Of a stretch of 43,493 nt of DNA, positions 34,528 through 42,538 are shown one piece after another. Numbering within the stretch: position 1 is the stretch's first letter; every line of letters begins with the position of its first letter. Source of the stretch: Clostridia bacterium (GTDB lineage Bacteria; Bacillota; Clostridia; Christensenellales; CAG-1252). The position numbers and the translations under genes were made by a program. The stretch is from positions 1 to 43,493 of the forward strand of contig JAGCXI010000020.1 in assembly GCA_017961365.1 (NCBI GenBank), in the 5' to 3' direction. The notes under the pieces were generated by a model. The model saw only the letters and a program-made list of their open reading frames with translations. It did no database searches and was not told the origin of the DNA.

Positions 34528-37155
34528 ATGGCAGAAAAGAAGAAGTACGAAGAATATCTATATTACTTGAGTACGCTCTTAAAACAAGAGGACTTTTATT
34601 CTACCTATTCGGACTATATCGCGCAAGGCAAGAATAGTTTCCAGATCTCTCAGCGTTTCCAAAAGCAGATCTTTGACGAAAGCTGGATCGACACCTTGGA
34701 GGACTGTATCGTCGCGCTTGATACCATCGTTCGTAACCCGCGTAAGTTCATCGTCGTGGAAGAGGATATCGTGGATATCTCTCTTGCGCGTTCCATCTCC
34801 GTTGAGTCGGTCAAGCACCTTGCGCAGCATACGAACTTTATTTCCAGCGTTACGAAAGACGGCATGGTCATCCCGAGCAAGATCCTGAATACGTCCAAGG
34901 AAGAAAGCTACGAGATCTATGAGAACCGCTTCATTTACACCTTGCTTCTCAAGACCAAGGACTTCATTTCCCGTCGTTATAACCTCATCAAACAAGCCAG
35001 CTTGAATAGCGACCAGATCGTCGTGAATGTCACGAGTGATTTCGGGCTCGATAAGGAGAATAGCATCAAGTACACGATGTCCACAACGGCGAATATGCCG
35101 GTCGAGAGCGTCGTCGGCACGGCGGAAGATCTCTCCTTGATCGAGCGTGTCGAGCGTATCAACAGCATCGTCGGCAGCTTCCTTGCCAGCCCCTTCGCGA
35201 AAGAAATGGTCAGCTGTGCGCTCGTCCGCCCGCCTATCACGCGTACGAACGTCATCTTGAAGGACCCGAACTTTAAAAAAGCCCTTGTCCTTTGGCAGTT
35301 CATCGAGTCTTATAATAAAGTCGGTTTCGAGGTGGAGACCATCACCGAGACCAGAGACCTTTCGCCCACCGTGGCGGAGAAATACCGCGACCTCATTTAC
35401 CTCAATACCCTCGTCGTGGAGTCCATGGCGTCCAAGGTGGAGGGCGGCCTCATCGAAGAGAAAGAGCTCGAGAAGCAGAAGAACCTCGAGAACGAATACC
35501 TCACCAAGAATATCGACGACTTCGTGCCGGATGATTTCCCGCAGCTCCATATGGATCTCCATGAGATCCGCCGCTTGTATACGACGGTCCCCGGGGATAA
35601 GGAAGTGCCGCAGGAAGATCTGCGCAAGATGAATGCCGCGCTCGACAGGGTCATTCGTCAGTATAAGATCAATACGGCGAAGGAAGACAGCGCAAGGCAG
35701 AAAGCTCTCTTGAAGCAACAGCTGAAGGAAGAGCAACAGCTCAAGCTCGAAGCCTTGAAGCAGGCACAGAAAGACGCGAAAGAGGCGGAGAAGAGACGCA
35801 AATTAGAAGAGAAAGAACGCATTCGCGCGGAGAAGGAAGCGGAAAAAGCCGCCAAACAAGCCAAGCGCGAAGAGGAAGAGCGTATCAAGCGTGAGAAGCG
35901 TGAGATGCATGACAGAGTGGTGCGCGCCGAAGAGAGACTTATGCGTTTGAGACTCTGTCAGGAAGAGGCGGAGATGGAGAGACGTCTCGCCGCGGAGAAA
36001 GCGAGACTCGAAGAGATCCAACGCTCCGAGATCGAGCGTATGGAGACGGAGAAGATGCTCCTCGCCGAACAGCTCGAACGCGAAAAGGCGATGACCTACA
36101 TCGCGCCGCTTGAGGGCGAAGCCCTCTTGCTCCTCCGTAAGAAGGAGATCCGCCGCATCGAAGAGATGCGTCAAGAGCAAGAGAAGACGATGCAGCAGCT
36201 CATCACCACGCACTATGCCGATATGGAAGCGCAGCAGAAGCAAGCCATCATCGATATGGAAGAGCTTGCCGCGCTCATCAATTTCGATAACGTAACGGTC
36301 AGCGAAGAAGAACGTAGGGAAGCGATGGAGGCGGAAGACGTCAACGTGCTTACCTATGGGAAGGAGGAGATCAACGATATCCTCAATGACAAGCTGACGC
36401 CCTCGCAGCTCGAGGAAGAGAAAGCGGCGGCGGAGCCGCCCGTGCCGGAAGTGGGTGATTACGGCTTTGAGGAGCTCGGTCAAGACGCGGAAGAAGTGGT
36501 CTTCGAGCTCGTGCCGGAAGAAGAGCCCGAGCCGGAAGCGGCGCCCGAAGAGCCCGCGGAAGAGCCCAAGCCCGAAGAGGAGCTTTCTCACGCCGCAGAT
36601 GAAGCGGGAGATCCGACGATGGCTTCCGCAGAGGACGAATGGAGCTTTATCGACTCCTTGAAAGTGGATGCGCCCGCAGCGCCCGTCACGCCCGTTATCC
36701 TTGCGCAGGAAGAGACGGATCGCGAGAACGTCGCGGTCTCGAGAGCGGAGCGTAAGGCATATAAGCAGCGCTTGAAGGCAGAGGCGAAAGCCAAGAAAGA
36801 GGCGGAGAAGGCGCGCCGTGAGCAGGAGAAGAAAGAGCAGAAAGAGCGCTTAAAGCGCCTCGAAGAAGAGAATAAAGCCGCCGCGACCACGAGCTATGCG
36901 CCCACGTCGCCGCGTCCCAAGAAACAGCCCAATCCTTATACGCCTACGGCGGAGGACATCTTAGCGCCGAAGCCGAGAGAAGAGGCGCCGAAGACCGCAG
37001 AGACCCCCGTTTCGGAGATCAAAGTGAGCGGCGGCGCGGGAGGAGCGGCGCGTCCGCGCACCTTCGTGCCTCGTTCCTATAAGCCGATCATCATCACGCC
37101 AGACAATATCCACGAAGTGCTGGGAGACGATAAAGGCAAGAAGAAAAAGAAATAA
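34528..37155 (+). CDS. DUF2357/McrC-like protein with coiled coil, no nuclease
   Basis: The 875-residue product has an N-terminal globular domain of about 350 residues resembling DUF2357 (the N-terminal domain of McrC-like partners), with the marker YEIYENRFIYTLLLKT near 128-143. Residues about 365-620 are a long, highly charged coiled coil (runs of Lys, Glu, Arg). Residues about 630-770 are acidic and Pro-rich, then a second basic coiled coil and a disordered end (PRTFVPRSYKPIIITPDNIH before a poly-lysine stop). The PD-(D/E)xK nuclease domain of McrC is not seen. No membrane helix is present. It follows the AAA+ gene by 22 bases. It looks like a structural adaptor for that ATPase. Confidence 0.7.
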   Translation: MAEKKKYEEYLYYLSTLLKQEDFYSTYSDYIAQGKNSFQISQRFQKQIFDESWIDTLEDCIVALDTIVRNPRKFIVVEEDIVDISLARSISVESVKHLAQHTNFISSVTKDGMVIPSKILNTSKEESYEIYENRFIYTLLLKTKDFISRRYNLIKQASLNSDQIVVNVTSDFGLDKENSIKYTMSTTANMPVESVVGTAEDLSLIERVERINSIVGSFLASPFAKEMVSCALVRPPITRTNVILKDPNFKKALVLWQFIESYNKVGFEVETITETRDLSPTVAEKYRDLIYLNTLVVESMASKVEGGLIEEKELEKQKNLENEYLTKNIDDFVPDDFPQLHMDLHEIRRLYTTVPGDKEVPQEDLRKMNAALDRVIRQYKINTAKEDSARQKALLKQQLKEEQQLKLEALKQAQKDAKEAEKRRKLEEKERIRAEKEAEKAAKQAKREEEERIKREKREMHDRVVRAEERLMRLRLCQEEAEMERRLAAEKARLEEIQRSEIERMETEKMLLAEQLEREKAMTYIAPLEGEALLLLRKKEIRRIEEMRQEQEKTMQQLITTHYADMEAQQKQAIIDMEELAALINFDNVTVSEEERREAMEAEDVNVLTYGKEEINDILNDKLTPSQLEEEKAAAEPPVPEVGDYGFEELGQDAEEVVFELVPEEEPEPEAAPEEPAEEPKPEEELSHAADEAGDPTMASAEDEWSFIDSLKVDAPAAPVTPVILAQEETDRENVAVSRAERKAYKQRLKAEAKAKKEAEKARREQEKKEQKERLKRLEEENKAAATTSYAPTSPRPKKQPNPYTPTAEDILAPKPREEAPKTAETPVSEIKVSGGAGGAARPRTFVPRSYKPIIITPDNIHEVLGDDKGKKKKK

Positions 37156-37164
37156 TGAGAAGAA

Positions 37165-37186
37165 GGGGGCGGTTTCGACTGCCCCC
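37165..37186 (+). other. GC-rich hairpin between the DUF2357 and second SipW genes
   Basis: GGGGGCGG (37165-37172) pairs with CTGCCCCC (37179-37186) with one wobble, around a six-base loop. No T-run follows, so full termination is unlikely. It replaces the usual spacer: the next ATG (37203) has no AGGAGG within 15 bases. The hairpin may modulate translation or protect mRNA ends. Confidence 0.5.
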
Positions 37187-37202
37187 GCATCACCTATAGC
37201 GT

Positions 37203-37889
37203 ATGTCAAAAGAACAAGCAACGAAAAAGCCGCAATCCAAAGCAAAGAAGATCCTGAGCGCCATTCTCACCGCCATTTTGATTTTACTCGTCATCGGCGG
37301 GATCGCTCTCGTCGTCCATGTCAAGACGGCGAAGGATCCTTCCATCTTCGGATACAGCGTATATACGGTGGCGACGGGCTCCATGACCCCCGCTTTGCGT
37401 GTGGGCGACGTGATCCTCGTCAAGAAAGTCACCGATCCCGCATCCCTTCAAAAAGATGATATCATCACCTTTTACGGGCAGGGGAAACAGTCCGGGAAGA
37501 TCATCACGCACCGCATCGTTTCCGAAGGCGTGGAGTCGGACGGAACGATCCGCACCTGCGGCGACGCGAATAACGGGCTCGTGGATGATCCCATCGGGTT
37601 TGAGCACGTCATCGGGAAAATGATAAAAAAATCCGGCGCGCTTTATTTCCTCCATTCCGCTTTTTCGAGCAAGATCGGCTTCGTCCTCATCGTATTCCTC
37701 CCGCTTCTCATCCTGCTCATCATTCAGGTGGTGAATTTCGCGCGCGCCTGCAAGATGGATAAGAACGGAAACGTTAAAGGCGAGGAACCCGCCGAGGAGA
37801 GCGAAGAAGAGAAGGACAGAAAGCTCATCGAAGAATATTTGCGGCGGCAAAAGGAGAATGAAAAGGGAGAAGAGAAGAAGGACGAATGA
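37203..37889 (+). CDS. Second SipW-type signal peptidase
   Basis: The 228-residue product is again of the S26B Ser-His type. Ser60 lies in ATGSM, His103 in ITHRIV, and the acidic box is CGDANNGLVDDP (about 119-130). Helices are at about 16-40 and 157-180. It lacks the long acidic N-terminus of the other copy and ends in a charged tail. Two SipW-like enzymes bracketing the AAA+/DUF2357 pair suggest that they serve different substrates or stages. A canonical ribosome site is missing; the start is set by the start of homology-like sequence and the next hydrophobic segment. Confidence 0.85.
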   Translation: MSKEQATKKPQSKAKKILSAILTAILILLVIGGIALVVHVKTAKDPSIFGYSVYTVATGSMTPALRVGDVILVKKVTDPASLQKDDIITFYGQGKQSGKIITHRIVSEGVESDGTIRTCGDANNGLVDDPIGFEHVIGKMIKKSGALYFLHSAFSSKIGFVLIVFLPLLILLIIQVVNFARACKMDKNGNVKGEEPAEESEEEKDRKLIEEYLRRQKENEKGEEKKDE

Positions 37890-37921
37890 GATTTCCGCTT
37901 CTTGCCCCATTTTGAAAACGT

Positions 37922-37951
37922 GCGGACACGCTTCTCGTGCCCGCTTTTTTT
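37922..37951 (+). terminator. Terminator of the EAL/AAA block
   Basis: GCGGACACG (37922-37930) pairs with CGTGCCCGC (37936-37944) with one mismatch around CTTCT, followed by seven T. It closes the block after the second SipW-like gene. Confidence 0.85.
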
Positions 37952-38038
37952 ATCTCCTTCCGACGCCTTCGGGGAGGGAAAGAGTCTTTTCTTCTCTCTT
38001 GTCGGGCGGCTTTTCCGAAACTTTCCTTTCGGAGAAGG

Positions 38039-38095
38039 TTGCATCGCTTTCGAAAAAGGGGGTATAATGAATTTATTCGGAGGATTTCTTCCGAA
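38039..38095 (+). promoter_or_regulatory. Promoter and leader palindrome of the ABC exporter gene
   Basis: TTGCAT (38039-38044) and TATAAT (38063-38068) are spaced by 18 bases. TTCGGAGGATTTCTTCCGAA (38076-38095) immediately follows; its ends (TTCGGA/TCCGAA) are inverted repeats, so it could be an operator at the transcription start or a small leader hairpin. AAAAGGAG serves the ATG at 38119. Confidence 0.7.
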
Positions 38096-38118
38096 ATGTA
38101 AGAAAAGGAGAGTGTCAT

Positions 38119-41100
38119 ATGCTTGAAGTAAAAGATCTGACGAAAGTATATACGGGCAAGGGCGGCGTGGTCACGCGCGCGCTCGACGGCGTCTCCGTCG
38201 TCTTCCCCGAGAAAGGGATGGTCTTTCTCCTCGGTAAGAGCGGATCGGGTAAGTCCACGCTTTTGAACGTGGCGGGCGGTCTCGACAAGCCGGACGGCGG
38301 CGAGGTCATCGTGAAGGGCAGAAGCAGCAAGGATTTCTCGGGCTCGGATTTCGACAGTTACAGAAATACCTTTATCGGCTTCGTCTTCCAAGAATACAAC
38401 ATCTTGAATGAATTCACCATCGAGCAGAATATTTCCCTCGCGCTTCAATTGCAGAATAAGCCGAATAACAAGCAGGCGGTGGAGGATCTGCTCAAAAAGG
38501 TGGACCTCGTCGGATACGGAAAGAGAAAGCCGAATACCCTCTCGGGCGGACAGAAGCAGAGAGTCGCCATCGCGCGTGCGCTCATCAAAGAGCCCGAGAT
38601 CATCATGGCGGACGAGCCGACTGGCGCTTTGGACTCCACGACGGGCAAGCAGGTCTTGGACACCTTGAAGAAGCTCTCGCAGGAGAAGCTCGTCATCGTG
38701 GTCTCGCATGATCGGGACTTCGCGGAGTTTTACGGCGATAGGATCATCGAGCTCAAGGACGGCAAGGTGATCTCGGACGTCAGCAAGACTTATTCCGAGC
38801 CGCAGGACACGACGGAGAATGTCAGCCAAGTCTCGGAGGATACCATCACCATCAAGAAGGGCTCGGATATCACGGACGAGGACGTGAAGCGTATCGCGGA
38901 GATGCTCCGTCAGAGTGAGGGCGAAGCCATCATCACCACGAGCGCGCGCGAGCTCCCGGACGTCAAACGCGCGTGTAAGATCAATGATTCGGGCGCGAAA
39001 GAGTCCTTTAAGGACACGGAGGAAGTGGAGATCGCGTCCTATGACGGCTCGAAGACCAAGTTTATCAAGTCGCACCTTCCCATGGGGCATGCCATTAAGA
39101 TGGGCGCGAGCGGCTTGAGAACCAAGCCGATCCGCTTGATCTTCACCATCATCCTTGCTGTGGCGGCTTTCATCCTCTTCGGCGTGGTCTCCACCTTTAT
39201 GCTCTACGATCCCGATTACTCGGTCTCCGAAGCCTTGAAAGAGGCGAACTATCCGAACGTTACCGTGGACAAGCATTACACCTATACGCGCACTTCGTAC
39301 CGCGTCAATAATAAGACGGGGGAGGAAGAAGTGGATTACACCGACGATGACGATGCCTATACCCTCTTCACGGCGGAAGAGATCGCCGCGATGAATAAAA
39401 ACGGGCTGAATTTCGCGGGTATCTACACTTTTAATAACAGCACATACAGCAATGCTTCTCGTTTCAACATGGGGCTGATGAAAGACGGAAGTTATACGAC
39501 AATCTCCCTTGAAGACGAGCTTCGGGAGTATTATTCCGTGACGGATCCGATGGGCGTTACGGACTGCGGCGAGGCTTATCTCCGCAGAAATGGGTTCTCG
39601 ATCACGGGTGATTATCCCGCGAACGAGAAAGAGATCATGCTGTCCGAGTACTTCGCGGAGCTTTTCGTGAATACAACGGCTTGCGGCGTCGCGAATACGC
39701 AGGAAATGATCGGCAAGAAAGTGCGCCTCTCGAATTCGAGCGGAATGCAAGTGGAATTCACCGTCACCGGCATCGTGAAGACGGGAGAGATCCCTGCGAG
39801 CTATGCCGAGTTGAAGAAGACGGGAAATTTAAGCGAAAAAGAGCGTGATACGCTCTCGGCGAAACTGAGAGATTATCTCTCACATGGCTATGAGAGCCTT
39901 ATCTACGTGTCGGCGGATTTTTATGACGCTTATTCGGAGTATATCCCGAAGGAGAGCTCCGGACCGTACATTCCGTCGCAATATGTCACTTCCCTTCGCA
40001 TGGAAAGCACGCCTTCCACGAATGGGATCGAAGAATGGGACGGCTCGAGTTTTTATACGGAAAATACCCTTGAGAAATATGCGGGGAGTTTCGTTTTTAA
40101 GAATTTGGACGGCTCGGTGAAGACAGATACTTCCTTTAATGAAGACGAGATCTACATCTCGGAGAATCGATATTATGATATGTTACGGAATGCGGTTTGG
40201 CAGTATGATCTGAACGTGAGATATGACCCTGACGCATTGACGGAGATCGGGTATTCCGAAGACGAAACCGAATATTGGATCGCGAGAAACAATATTTATA
40301 ACGGTAACAGCCATATTAAAACTGTTTTTGAGTATATCGACAAATGGTACGCTAAGCTTGCCTACAAAGACTATCTCTACAACGCAGGACAGATGATCTA
40401 TTGGGACGTTTATAATAAAGAAAGCAAGACGGCGGCAGAGGAGAGCTTCCTTGCTTCTTACGACGCCATCAATGCGTATGCGAATAAGTCTAAGGACGAT
40501 GTGGTGGCGGCGCCTACCGCAGCGCAATGGAATGCGCTTGAAAGCTATATAAATGCGAGGTTCGCTTCCGAAGATGCGCAGCGCCGCTACGGAATTTTGC
40601 TCGAGAAAGCTCTCGGTCGATTCGGTTTCGATTCTTTCGCAGGGAAAGAGGACGAAGTGGATCCGTGGAATATCGTGAGCGGATTAAAGAATAACGATTA
40701 TTCGGCGGAAGATTTCGCCCTTTTGAAGACGAAGATCGACGCATACTTTGCCCAATTCGGTCTTACGGCGGATCCCGCGACCTTCTTCACTTTCGATTCG
40801 TCGAAGTTGGTGCAATATATTTATTATTGCGATAAGGCGAGCAAGCACGGCAAGCTCAAAGTCGTGGGCTACATCGAGAATATGACTAACGCGGAGTACT
40901 GTGTGAAAGAGTCCTTCCTCACCGCGCATGGCGTGATCAATAAAGACGAGAACGAATATTCTTGGTATAGCGCGGAGACGACGGACTACGTGATGCCCGC
41001 GGGCGCGAAGTATAATAAAGCCATCTCCCTCACGAATAATTCCATCGAGCAGATCGCCGTGGCGAATGCGAAGGAGGGCGCCGTCTTCTATCGGATCGAT

Positions 41101-41547
41101 AATAACGTGATGCAGAGCTTGGATTATTTCCTGAATCTCATAGAGATGCTGGAGAAAATCTTCCTTTACGTCGGCTTGGGCGTGGGACTCATCGCGGCGC
41201 TCTTCCTCTTAAACTTCATCTCGGTCTCCATCTCCGCGAAGAGAAAGGACATCGGCATTCTGCGCGCCGTGGGTGCGAGAGGTTCGGACGTCTTCAAGAT
41301 CTTCTATGCGGAAGCCTTCATCATCGCCATCATCTGCTTCTTGATCGCTTGCGTGGGATCCTTCTTCGTCTGCTTCTTCTTAAATCGTTCCATCTCGGAA
41401 GTCTTGAATATGCAGGTCTTGCATTTCGGACCGATCAACGGCGCTTTGATCCTCGGCATCTCCATCGTGATCTCCCTCATCGCCACATTCTTCCCCGTGT
41501 ATTTCGCGGCGAAGAAATCGCCTGTGGAGTCCATAAGGGCGCTGTAA
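38119..41547 (+). CDS. Single-chain ABC exporter with FtsX/MacB core and giant ectodomain
   Basis: The 1,142-residue product fuses the ATPase and permease. Residues 1-235 are a MacB/LolD-type ATPase: Walker A LLGKSGSGKST (about 37-47), Q-loop FVFQEYN, signature LSGGQKQR, Walker B IIMADEPTGALD and H-loop VVSHD. After a linker of about 100 residues comes one membrane helix (about 335-358), an extracellular part of about 640 residues with no family I can name, then three helices at the C-terminus with the FtsX segment (VSISAKRKDIGILRAVGARG near 1035-1054). Like MacB, it would work as a homodimer in mechanotransmission rather than classical transport. Substrate unknown. It is monocistronic with its own promoter. 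Confidence 0.88.
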   Translation: MLEVKDLTKVYTGKGGVVTRALDGVSVVFPEKGMVFLLGKSGSGKSTLLNVAGGLDKPDGGEVIVKGRSSKDFSGSDFDSYRNTFIGFVFQEYNILNEFTIEQNISLALQLQNKPNNKQAVEDLLKKVDLVGYGKRKPNTLSGGQKQRVAIARALIKEPEIIMADEPTGALDSTTGKQVLDTLKKLSQEKLVIVVSHDRDFAEFYGDRIIELKDGKVISDVSKTYSEPQDTTENVSQVSEDTITIKKGSDITDEDVKRIAEMLRQSEGEAIITTSARELPDVKRACKINDSGAKESFKDTEEVEIASYDGSKTKFIKSHLPMGHAIKMGASGLRTKPIRLIFTIILAVAAFILFGVVSTFMLYDPDYSVSEALKEANYPNVTVDKHYTYTRTSYRVNNKTGEEEVDYTDDDDAYTLFTAEEIAAMNKNGLNFAGIYTFNNSTYSNASRFNMGLMKDGSYTTISLEDELREYYSVTDPMGVTDCGEAYLRRNGFSITGDYPANEKEIMLSEYFAELFVNTTACGVANTQEMIGKKVRLSNSSGMQVEFTVTGIVKTGEIPASYAELKKTGNLSEKERDTLSAKLRDYLSHGYESLIYVSADFYDAYSEYIPKESSGPYIPSQYVTSLRMESTPSTNGIEEWDGSSFYTENTLEKYAGSFVFKNLDGSVKTDTSFNEDEIYISENRYYDMLRNAVWQYDLNVRYDPDALTEIGYSEDETEYWIARNNIYNGNSHIKTVFEYIDKWYAKLAYKDYLYNAGQMIYWDVYNKESKTAAEESFLASYDAINAYANKSKDDVVAAPTAAQWNALESYINARFASEDAQRRYGILLEKALGRFGFDSFAGKEDEVDPWNIVSGLKNNDYSAEDFALLKTKIDAYFAQFGLTADPATFFTFDSSKLVQYIYYCDKASKHGKLKVVGYIENMTNAEYCVKESFLTAHGVINKDENEYSWYSAETTDYVMPAGAKYNKAISLTNNSIEQIAVANAKEGAVFYRIDNNVMQSLDYFLNLIEMLEKIFLYVGLGVGLIAALFLLNFISVSISAKRKDIGILRAVGARGSDVFKIFYAEAFIIAIICFLIACVGSFFVCFFLNRSISEVLNMQVLHFGPINGALILGISIVISLIATFFPVYFAAKKSPVESIRAL

Positions 41548-41574
41548 GCATTGCGGCAAGCGCCTGATTGAATT

Positions 41575-41662
41575 GCGCTCCGCGCATGAATTGGACCGCG
41601 TGATGCGGTCATGAATTCTCGCGACGAAAAGCGTCGCTCCGTGAATAGACGGCACAGCCGTC
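41575..41662. repeat. Array of four short hairpins
   Basis: Four perfect stems, all different in sequence, are evenly spaced at 22-27 bases: GCGC/GCGC (41575-41585), GACCGC/GCGGTC (41594-41610), GCGACG/CGTCGC (41621-41637) and GACGGC/GCCGTC (41648-41662). The linkers share TGAATT or TGAATA (41569, 41587, 41612, 41642). Conserved linkers with compensating stems suggest a structured RNA or mobile palindrome unit. It follows the ABC gene by 28 bases. Confidence 0.7.
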
Positions 41663-41693
41663 ATTGCGGATAAAGATATTCATTTGCAGATAA

Positions 41694-41730
41694 GCCGTCT
41701 CTTTCTTTCGGAAGAGGCGGCGTTTTTATT
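41694..41730 (+). terminator. Terminator of the ABC exporter gene
   Basis: GCCGTCTCTT (41694-41703) pairs with AAGAGGCGGC (41712-41721) with one wobble, followed by GTTTTTATT. It overlaps the end of the convergent amidase gene by a few bases. Confidence 0.85.
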
Positions 41731-42430
41731 CCGCAAGATAAGCGGTGAGTCCCGCTTCGATCTCGCTTGCGAGGCGCAGGCGATAAGAGGCGTCGGTGAC
41801 GAGGGCTTCGTCGATGGGGCTGGAGAGGAAGCCGCATTCGATGATGATTGAGGGGGCGTCGGTGCATTGTGCGATGTAATAATCGCCGCGAATGGGCTCA
41901 AAGCCACGTCCCAAGGTGGGGACATTCATCTTGTCATTGAGGTGTTTTTGCATCGCCGTTGCGAGCGCTTCCGAAGCGTCCGTGCTGTAAAAGACCTGTA
42001 TGCCGCGCCGCGAAGCGTCCTCGTATTTATTGAGGTGAAGGCTGATGACTGCGGCGGGATTCGCCCGCTCGATGACGGCTTTTCGAGCCTGCATATCGGC
42101 GTCCTTGTCGAAGGCGCCTTCCGCCGTCGAGCCTTCGGTGAGCCTCGTCTGCACGGCTTTATATCCTGCGGAGGAGAGGATGTCCCCGAGGACGAGCGCA
42201 GTCTTCAGGTTCAGATCGCTCTCTTTTACGCCTGTTCGTACGCCCGTCACCCCGGGGTCGTCGCCGCCGTGTCCCGCGTCCAGCACCACGACGGTGCGCG
42301 GCTTCTCGGAAAATGCCGGCGTTTCCTTGGGCTTTCGGCCGGCGATGACGAAAGCGGGCGTCAAAGCGCCGACCAGCACCACCGCCGCAAGCACGTATAC
42401 GATCGTAGTCAGTTTTATCGTCTTAAACAT
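41726..42430 (-). CDS. N-acetylmuramoyl-L-alanine amidase, CwlD-like
   Basis: The enzyme cuts the bond between muramic acid and the stem peptide of peptidoglycan. I use the second of two adjacent ATG codons (42430), five bases after AGGAGG; the other choice adds one Met. The 234-residue product has a membrane anchor or uncleaved signal (about 7-30) and an Amidase_3 domain with zinc ligands in LDAGHGGDDPG, VKESDLNLK and SLHLNKYE and the catalytic glutamate in IIIECGFLSS. Length and layout match CwlD, which makes the spore cortex muramic lactam in Bacillus. That suggests, but does not prove, a spore-forming ancestry. Confidence 0.88.
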   Translation of the reverse strand: MFKTIKLTTIVYVLAAVVLVGALTPAFVIAGRKPKETPAFSEKPRTVVVLDAGHGGDDPGVTGVRTGVKESDLNLKTALVLGDILSSAGYKAVQTRLTEGSTAEGAFDKDADMQARKAVIERANPAAVISLHLNKYEDASRRGIQVFYSTDASEALATAMQKHLNDKMNVPTLGRGFEPIRGDYYIAQCTDAPSIIIECGFLSSPIDEALVTDASYRLRLASEIEAGLTAYLAE

Positions 42431-42473
42431 CATATCCTCCTTCCGACAAACCTTGCGTTTATGCGACAAAAAA

Positions 42474-42538
42474 TGCAAAATTGCATAAGCAGTCCACTTA
42501 TCCACAGAGTTATCCACCGACAAAGGGCGTTATACACA
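42474..42538 (+). promoter_or_regulatory. Cluster of DnaA-box-like sites upstream of the amidase
   Basis: TTATCCACA (42498-42506) is a perfect consensus DnaA box. TTATCCACC (42510-42518) and TTATACACA (42530-42538) each differ by one base, in the same orientation, with starts 12 and 20 bases apart. A 12-base palindrome TGCAAAATTGCA (42474-42485) adjoins, itself flanked by an inverted TTATGC/GCATAA pair. The cluster lies in the amidase upstream region. No origin genes are nearby, so a DnaA-regulated promoter or DnaA-titration site is more likely than oriC. Confidence 0.5.

Noticed and set aside
28233-37889. McrBC-type restriction or anti-phage defence island
   Set aside because: The ATPase and partner are McrB/McrC-like, but no nuclease, DNA-recognition or methylase domain is visible and the neighbours are signal peptidases and an exported protein.
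41575-41662. CRISPR array
   Set aside because: Units are palindromes with differing stem sequences and only six-base shared linkers; there are no long direct repeats, equal spacers or cas genes.
42498-42538. Chromosomal origin
   Set aside because: Only three boxes, no origin genes and the orientation of the S10 run argues against it; kept as a DnaA-site finding.
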